Positions 59,604 through 64,000 of a DNA stretch of 64,000 nucleotides are shown here, one piece after another. The stretch is from Thermanaerothrix sp034436175. GTDB lineage: Bacteria; Chloroflexota; Anaerolineae; Anaerolineales; Anaerolineaceae. Both the position numbers and the translations under genes were made by a program. Position 1 is the stretch's first letter. The number at the start of each line of letters is the position of its first letter. The notes below the pieces were generated by a model. The model was not told where the DNA came from. It saw only the letters and a list, made by a program, of their open reading frames with translations, and ran no database searches. The DNA lies in contig CAYRUO010000002.1 in NCBI GenBank assembly GCA_964427505.1, positions 186,001 through 250,000 on the forward strand, given 5' to 3'.

Positions 59604-59632
59604 TTGACAATTTGACCGACCTTTGCTATACT
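59604..59632 (+). promoter_or_regulatory. Promoter of sufR-sufT
   Basis: TTGACA (59604-59609), a 17-base spacer and TATACT (59627-59632). The leader has a small inverted repeat TTCTCA-CCGA-TGAGAA at 59663-59678, 17 bases before the sufR ATG. Confidence 0.9.
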
Positions 59633-59695
59633 CTCACTAGAAACCTTAGGCCTTTTCATGAGTTCTCACCGATGAGAAAATAACGGGAATAGTTA

Positions 59696-60367
59696 ATGAA
59701 CACAAAAAGTACCCGCGAACGTATCCTACAAACTCTCCTTGCCAACCCTCGTTGCACCATTAATGAGTTAGCCCAGGCGGTTGGGATTAGCCCAATATCG
59801 GTTCGCCACCATTTGAACTCCTTACTTGCCGAGGGCTTGGTTGCCAGTGAGGAAGAACGCCATGGTGTTGGACGTCCACGGCTAGTTTACTATCTCACCG
59901 AAGCCGGTCTGGAACGTTTTCCTACCCGTTACGTCCGCTTGACAACGCGGCTTTTGAATCAACTCAAAGGCACCCTCTCATCACAAGCCATGAGCGAGAT
60001 ATTCGCCCAAATCGGTGAGGAAATCGCCACGGGTTACCATAACATTGTGGAAAAGATGAGCACCGAAGAGCGATTAGAGTTTCTGCGCAAGATCCTTGCC
60101 GAAGAGGGCTTTTTGGTTGAATGGGAAAAGGACGGCGATACCTATCGCATCCGAGAGGTTAACTGCCCTTACTATTACCTGAGTCAGCAATATCCCGAAG
60201 TATGCTCGGTAGATCAATCTTTAATCTCTACCCTCCTGGCTCACCCCGCTGATAAAATCTCTTGCATCGTTCAGAAAGACCAACGCTGTGTCTACATTAT
60301 CAAATCGGAGAAAGAACATGGAAAATCCCTCTCAACCCGGAACGAATCGTCCCGTATGGGACGCTGA
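59696..60367 (+). CDS. sufR: SufR-like iron-sulfur transcriptional regulator
   Basis: 223 residues. N-terminal winged helix-turn-helix (about 8-60, NELAQAVGISPISVRHHLNSLLAEGLV) of the DeoR/ArsR-like group. The C-terminal domain has Cys157-x12-Cys170, as in SufR, then Cys190 and Cys198, which could hold a [4Fe-4S] or [2Fe-2S] cluster. Divergent from sufC, it would repress the SUF operon when clusters are plentiful. It overlaps sufT by 50 bases, so the two are translated together. Confidence 0.9.
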   Translation: MNTKSTRERILQTLLANPRCTINELAQAVGISPISVRHHLNSLLAEGLVASEEERHGVGRPRLVYYLTEAGLERFPTRYVRLTTRLLNQLKGTLSSQAMSEIFAQIGEEIATGYHNIVEKMSTEERLEFLRKILAEEGFLVEWEKDGDTYRIREVNCPYYYLSQQYPEVCSVDQSLISTLLAHPADKISCIVQKDQRCVYIIKSEKEHGKSLSTRNESSRMGR

Positions 60368-60671
60368 AGCCACGCACCCTGAAGCCTGCAACAAACTACG
60401 CGATGCCTTGCGCGAGATCATTGACCCCGAAATCGGTCTAAACGTCATTCAATTGGGATTGATTCGCAACGTTCGGATCGAGCCCGACCAAGTGATGATT
60501 CGCATGATCTTAACTACACCCTTCTGCCCTTACGGTCCTGCCTTGATCGAAATGACCCGCCAAAAGGCCGAAGAAGCGTTGGGGCTTCCCACCTTCATTG
60601 AACTCGGTATGGAAATGTGGGACTTCTCCATGATGGAGGAAGGGATTGATCTGGGTTGGGGGCTCTATTGA
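60318..60671 (+). CDS. sufT: SufT-like (MIP18/DUF59) iron-sulfur maturation protein
   Basis: 117 residues from ATG 60318, inside the end of sufR in another frame. DUF59 fold: REIIDPEIGLNVIQLGLIRNVRI, LTTPFCPYGPALIEM with the single conserved Cys (T-x-x-x-C-P), typical of SufT and PaaD. SufT helps load clusters into target proteins. Its stop overlaps that of the convergent SCP2 gene by 7 bases. Confidence 0.93.
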   Translation: MENPSQPGTNRPVWDAEATHPEACNKLRDALREIIDPEIGLNVIQLGLIRNVRIEPDQVMIRMILTTPFCPYGPALIEMTRQKAEEALGLPTFIELGMEMWDFSMMEEGIDLGWGLY

Positions 60672-61030
60672 TCCTGCCCACGCTGTTGCTTAAGATATGC
60701 CATCCCTTTAGCAAAAAGGGATGGCAATTTCATGGCTAAGGTACTGTTCCCCCTAAAATCAAGTCGCCCCATCATATAAGCGCTCAGGGGGTTTAGCCGA
60801 CCCTGCAACATTTCCAGAAAATCGCGGGCTTCTACTGTAAAAACGAGATCCGCCCCCGCGCTCTGCCCTTCACTCACCTCGCATTGACCATCTTGAATAC
60901 GAATGATCCAATCGCCGGGTTCGTCACCGGTGACATGCAGTTGGATAACAGCACGAATCCCTTGGGCGTTTTCCGGAGAAAAAGCGCGATGCATATTCTG
61001 CATAATTTCTTGAATCGTGATTTCGTCCAT
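60665..61030 (-). CDS. SCP2 sterol-binding-like domain protein
   Basis: 121 residues from ATG 61030 (GAGGAG upstream; GTG 61036 also possible). SCP-2/UbiJ-like fold of five strands and helices: VIQLHVTGDEPGDWIIRIQDGQCEV, ADLVFTVEARDFLEMLQGRLNPLSAYMMGRLDFRGN. Members bind lipids or act as partners of lipid-modifying enzymes. It follows a methyltransferase gene by 18 bases, which suggests that the pair work on a hydrophobic substrate. Confidence 0.88.
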   Translation of the reverse strand: MDEITIQEIMQNMHRAFSPENAQGIRAVIQLHVTGDEPGDWIIRIQDGQCEVSEGQSAGADLVFTVEARDFLEMLQGRLNPLSAYMMGRLDFRGNSTLAMKLPSLFAKGMAYLKQQRGQDQ

Positions 61031-61048
61031 ATGCACTCCTCGTTTGGT

Positions 61049-61612
61049 TCACTTTTTCACAAAAATGCGAATGATGACCCCTTCTTTTCGGCATTCCGGT
61101 GTGTATCCCATCCACTGGATTGTGCGCTCAATTTCTTCCTCATAAACAAAGTGGCTGTTCATTCCCGCCAGGCGCTCAAAAAGGGCAATGAACTTTACCA
61201 AGGGATGGCGGAAGTTCGGCTCTTCAATCATCAACATACCCCCAGGGACTAATAGACGCAAGATCTCCTCCAAGGCTCTTTTCTGGTCTTCGAGATGATG
61301 AAAAGTATCTACCATTAAAATCCGGGCAAAGGTATGGGGCGGAAACGGCTGAGATTCCGCCTTCGCCCGCACCGGGAAAAGAGCGGACTTAAGTCTAGCC
61401 TGATGCAACATGCCCATAGATAAATCCAAAACCACTACCCCTTGCACCAGACCAACCAAGGATGAAGTTACCCGCCCTGTTCCCCCTCCCACATCCAATA
61501 ACCAGCCTGAGGTAGGCAATTGCAAAAGATACTCCAACTCTTCTCGAGAGGGCGGCTTGAAGATTTTGTCATACCACGGCGCCAGCCAATCAAAATGGAC
61601 CTTTTGCTTCAT
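61049..61612 (-). CDS. Class I SAM methyltransferase (UbiE-like)
   Basis: 187 residues, short for UbiE (about 230). Seen: FDWLAPWYDKIF at the start, motif I LLDVGGGTGRVTSSL, VLDLSMGMLHQA, VDTFHHLEDQKRALEEILRLLVPGGMLMIEEPN. The start ATG 61612 is about 40 bases from the divergent promoter at 61655. The SCP2-domain gene follows. A quinone or lipid methylation role is possible but unproven. Confidence 0.9.
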   Translation of the reverse strand: MKQKVHFDWLAPWYDKIFKPPSREELEYLLQLPTSGWLLDVGGGTGRVTSSLVGLVQGVVVLDLSMGMLHQARLKSALFPVRAKAESQPFPPHTFARILMVDTFHHLEDQKRALEEILRLLVPGGMLMIEEPNFRHPLVKFIALFERLAGMNSHFVYEEEIERTIQWMGYTPECRKEGVIIRIFVKK

Positions 61613-61654
61613 AACACACTATTGTACCCGCAAATCAATTTCCAAACTCGGCGC

Positions 61655-61683
61655 TTGACGAAATAGAACATATATTCTATAAT
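61655..61683 (+). promoter_or_regulatory. Promoter of the membrane protein at 61725
   Basis: TTGACG (61655-61660), a 17-base spacer and TATAAT (61678-61683), about 40 bases before the ATG, which has GGAGGTGAG upstream. Confidence 0.8.
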
Positions 61684-61724
61684 CTATAAAAAACAGTGCG
61701 TGTCGAAATTGGAGGTGAGTAACG

Positions 61725-62459
61725 ATGACTCTTTTAACTAACACGCTCAACACGTGGTTCGAAAGCCTCCCCGCCGCATTTCACCGCCACCGCAGTATTT
61801 TCTTTGGAGGGCTGCTGTTCGTAGCGCTGGTAGGTTTTGAACTTTTTAACTACAGCACCACGTACGTGGCACTGCATGACCTGTTGGGCGATCTCTCATT
61901 TGGCCCCTTGCAGTGGGCTACGATTCTTGCCATTGCTTTTTGCAGCATTGACTTCGCTGGTATTGCCCGCTTATTCCTCCCAGATGATGAGATCGCACAA
62001 AACCGAGGCATCTGGTTCCTTTTTGGTGCCTGGTTACTGGCAGCAACCATGAACGCCGTTCTGACTTGGTGGAGTGTTTCGCTGGCGCTCGTTGAGCATA
62101 CTCCCCGCGCCAGTGCATTCATCAATGCCGATCTCCTAATCCAGGTGGTCCCGCTGTTTATTGCCATCTTGGTATGGGTAACCCGAATCCTTCTCATTGG
62201 CACACTTACTCTCGCCGGACAGCGTCTACTTGCAAGTCAACCGTCATTTTCCAAGCCAATGCACCCTCAGGTTGGCTCTCGTAATCGTGAAAGCATACCT
62301 TCAACAGACCACCAGCACACCTCGATGCCCATCACACCACCCCCTTCCATTCGGCGTACCACACCAGTTCAGGCCGCTTCATCACGCCGCGAGCCTGTTT
62401 ATGTGGATGAAGAGTCTCAAGTCGAACCCACTTCTTCAACTGGTGCACGTTTTCTGTGA
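61725..62459 (+). CDS. Four-helix membrane protein with Ser/Pro-rich tail
   Basis: 244 residues. About four membrane helices (near 24-44, 60-80, 95-118 and 140-165), then a cytoplasmic tail rich in Ser, Thr, Pro and His. I do not recognise the family. It has a strong promoter and Shine-Dalgarno, so it is probably well expressed. Its end overlaps the convergent HAD gene by 43 bases. Confidence 0.75.
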   Translation: MTLLTNTLNTWFESLPAAFHRHRSIFFGGLLFVALVGFELFNYSTTYVALHDLLGDLSFGPLQWATILAIAFCSIDFAGIARLFLPDDEIAQNRGIWFLFGAWLLAATMNAVLTWWSVSLALVEHTPRASAFINADLLIQVVPLFIAILVWVTRILLIGTLTLAGQRLLASQPSFSKPMHPQVGSRNRESIPSTDHQHTSMPITPPPSIRRTTPVQAASSRREPVYVDEESQVEPTSSTGARFL

Positions 62460-63685
62460 TTTCGGCGTGCCAGCACAGCCTCCAAGGCTTGATTGACCTC
62501 GGGAAAGACCTGCGCTCCCTGCTCCACCAAGGCTTGAATTTTGGCTGACCGGTGCGAGATTCCCCAAGCCTGAAGGTCAACCCGATAACCCAACTCGCTT
62601 AGAAATTGGGCTGACCGCCGGCTGGCCTGGATGCCAATAGGCGAATCTTCAAAAACATGCACCGTCAAACCGGAAGGAAAGCGCGGAAACCGCGAACGAT
62701 GTTCATCTACCAACGCATCCAGATAGGCATTGGTACCCCAGGACGACTTTCCATAAACCTGGTATGCCCATAATAACCCTACCAATGCATCACCACTTAG
62801 CGCCGCCATGATGGCCGCTAGGGCCTGGAATGGTGAGGGCTTGAGCAATTGTTCGGCGTGGATTCCCAAGTGTTCAGCAATGTAAGTCAGCGCGCCGTGT
62901 CCGACCACCGGTACCCCGTCCAATTCGATTAAATCCACCGCAATTTCGGCCTCCGGACTATACCCCACCTGGCGGCTTGGCGAAGGTAATGGTGAGCGAG
63001 AAGGTCGTGCGGTAATCACCGCGCCCAAACCACCGCCTCTTTGCAACACCTCGTTCAGAAGACCCTTATCTGCCAATGGACGATCCCAGGCTGCCAGGTA
63101 GGATGGCGTTGCAAAAGGCGCCTCCAAATGATACGTCGCCTCAAAAGTTTGACTTCCCAGTACCCGTACCTGGAAGTCCCGATTAGGTAAATGTTTGAAG
63201 ATATCACGGGTGGACGAGAAGAGAATTTCCAATAAAGGATGCCCCACCAAACGAGGGAATCGCTCTCTGACCCACGGATCTTCTTTTCGGAGTAGTAAAC
63301 CTTCTACCAGCGGGCATCCCACTATGCGCTGATCCCCCCATGCCGTGAAAGCCCAATGGAACTCAGGACGCTTCATGCCATTCCGGGTACACCGTTCCAT
63401 TGTGGCTACGGCCTGCAATAAATCCCCAGGAAGATTAATGTCTGGGTGTGTTTCCCACCAAGCCTCTACAATCAACGCCAGCGAGAATGGGATCATATCC
63501 CACTCGCTGGTCACACCTTGCGCCTCTAAAATGGCAATCTCTTCCTCATCGGGTGCCAAATCTTGTTCTAACCCCATGCGGCCAGCCCAATCATTGATCG
63601 TATCTCTCAAAGCACGGCGGTAGCCCCCGGGTTGAATTAAAACTCCATCCAGGTCAAAAAGATAGATAGATAATCCCTCGTTCAT
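62417..63685 (-). CDS. HAD-superfamily protein with large insertion
   Basis: 422 residues from ATG 63685. The first HAD motif is FDLDGVL with Asp11 and Asp13, and the last motif HVFEDSPIGIQAS lies near residue 335, so an insertion of about 280 residues separates the catalytic halves, much bigger than a normal HAD cap. A short C-terminal extension follows. It should be a phosphatase-like enzyme of unknown substrate. The gene overlaps the plus-strand gene by 43 bases at its 3' end. Confidence 0.8.
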   Translation of the reverse strand: MNEGLSIYLFDLDGVLIQPGGYRRALRDTINDWAGRMGLEQDLAPDEEEIAILEAQGVTSEWDMIPFSLALIVEAWWETHPDINLPGDLLQAVATMERCTRNGMKRPEFHWAFTAWGDQRIVGCPLVEGLLLRKEDPWVRERFPRLVGHPLLEILFSSTRDIFKHLPNRDFQVRVLGSQTFEATYHLEAPFATPSYLAAWDRPLADKGLLNEVLQRGGGLGAVITARPSRSPLPSPSRQVGYSPEAEIAVDLIELDGVPVVGHGALTYIAEHLGIHAEQLLKPSPFQALAAIMAALSGDALVGLLWAYQVYGKSSWGTNAYLDALVDEHRSRFPRFPSGLTVHVFEDSPIGIQASRRSAQFLSELGYRVDLQAWGISHRSAKIQALVEQGAQVFPEVNQALEAVLARRNHRKRAPVEEVGST

Positions 63686-63757
63686 CACAACTCTCCTCAA
63701 TTCACACCCAATCATGGACTATAATTAGCCCAAAATCCTTAGGGAGGGCAACTCTAT

Positions 63758-64000
63758 ATGGTGGATATTGTAACCGACAGTTGCGCTGATTTGAGCCCCG
63801 AATTAATCTCTCGGTTTAATATCCGAGTGCTTCCTCTCCAAGTCTTCATTGATAACCGCACGATACCCGATGGGACTATCTCTCCCCAAGAACTTTTCAA
63901 TCTCGTGGACAAAACCGGTGATCTACCCAAAACTTCCGCCCCTTCCATCAAAGAATTTCTGGAATTTTTCGAGCCCGCGGATGAAATCATTTACATTGGG
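63758..64000 (+). CDS. DegV family fatty-acid-binding protein (start only)
   Basis: 81 codons to the window edge. IVTDSCADLSPELISRFNIRVLPLQVFIDN and GDLPKTSAPSIKEFLEFF are typical of the DegV N-terminal half, which binds fatty acids (FakB-like). ATG 63758 has AGGGAGGG upstream. A TATAAT lies at 63720-63725. The full gene (about 280 residues) continues outside. Confidence 0.93.
   Translation, partial: MVDIVTDSCADLSPELISRFNIRVLPLQVFIDNRTIPDGTISPQELFNLVDKTGDLPKTSAPSIKEFLEFFEPADEIIYIG

Noticed and set aside
1..64000. CRISPR arrays, insertion sequences, prophage, integrons
   Set aside because: I found no regularly spaced repeats, transposase or integrase genes, or terminal repeats on reading both strands.

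Overview
The window reads as a compact bacterial chromosome segment, most likely from a Chloroflexota bacterium of the class Anaerolineae. This is inferred from overall gene content and protein style (recX next to rny, GT-C/YfhO membrane proteins beside MoxR-DUF58, a KorAB-type oxidoreductase with a fused gamma-alpha subunit, a SufR-SUF locus, many lineage-specific hypothetical proteins) and not from a marker-gene comparison. I see no rRNA, insertion sequence, phage, CRISPR array or plasmid genes. Genes are packed tightly. Several convergent pairs overlap at their stop codons, and many promoters are near the TTGACA/TATAAT consensus.

Layout. 1-6.3 kb (minus strand): RNase Y (cut by the left edge), RecX, a creatininase-family hydrolase and LeuRS. 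LeuRS is preceded by a leucine T-box riboswitch (specifier CTC), which lies directly behind two tRNA-Ala genes under one strong promoter. 6.3-11.1 kb (plus): an unusual ftsZ-containing cluster with two TIM-barrel-like proteins, two tiny proteins and a possible LytR/CpsA/Psr-like secreted protein. It is headed by a sigma-54-like element, and the FtsZ has His at a normally catalytic Asp. 11.2-14.4 kb: NEW3-domain membrane protein plus an ABC-2 exporter. 14.5-19.3 kb: tRNA-Arg, thiol peroxidase, Hsp20, Lon, a lone receiver domain, MogA/MoaB and a CDGSH iron-sulfur protein. 19.3-27.7 kb (minus): three polytopic GT-C/YfhO-like proteins, MoxR and DUF58. 27.7-30.9 kb (plus): a coiled-coil zinc-ribbon protein and a membrane-anchored NACHT-HEAT protein.

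30.9-40.6 kb (minus) is a run of twelve closely spaced genes: an MFS permease, SmpB, a phytol/dolichol-kinase-like protein, a histidine-ammonia-lyase-like enzyme with an altered MIO tripeptide, an L,D-transpeptidase, CcdA, a TlpA-like thioredoxin, a glutaredoxin-DUF2085 fusion, PgeF, YggS, YggT and DUF167. 40.7-43.7 kb holds a patatin phospholipase, an esterase, an SH3 protein and a zinc-ribbon protein. Then come G6PDH (minus) and a P1 peptidase-nitroreductase-sulfurtransferase run (plus). 48-51.7 kb (minus) is a GntR-KorA-KorB operon with palindromic sites just downstream of its promoter. It diverges from a methyltransferase/PIG-L deacetylase pair.

53.3-60.7 kb is a complete SUF iron-sulfur assembly locus: sufC-sufB-sufD-orf-sufS-sufU-Rieske on the minus strand, diverging from sufR-sufT. 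The two face-to-face promoters have mirrored -35 regions. The right end holds an SCP2-domain protein, a methyltransferase, a four-TM membrane protein, a HAD-family protein with a large insertion, and the start of a DegV-family protein.

The best candidates for something new are the divergent FtsZ and its operon, the membrane NACHT-HEAT protein, the Ser-Ser-Gly ammonia-lyase, the GntR-KorAB operator region and the tRNA-Ala/T-box/leuS transcription unit.
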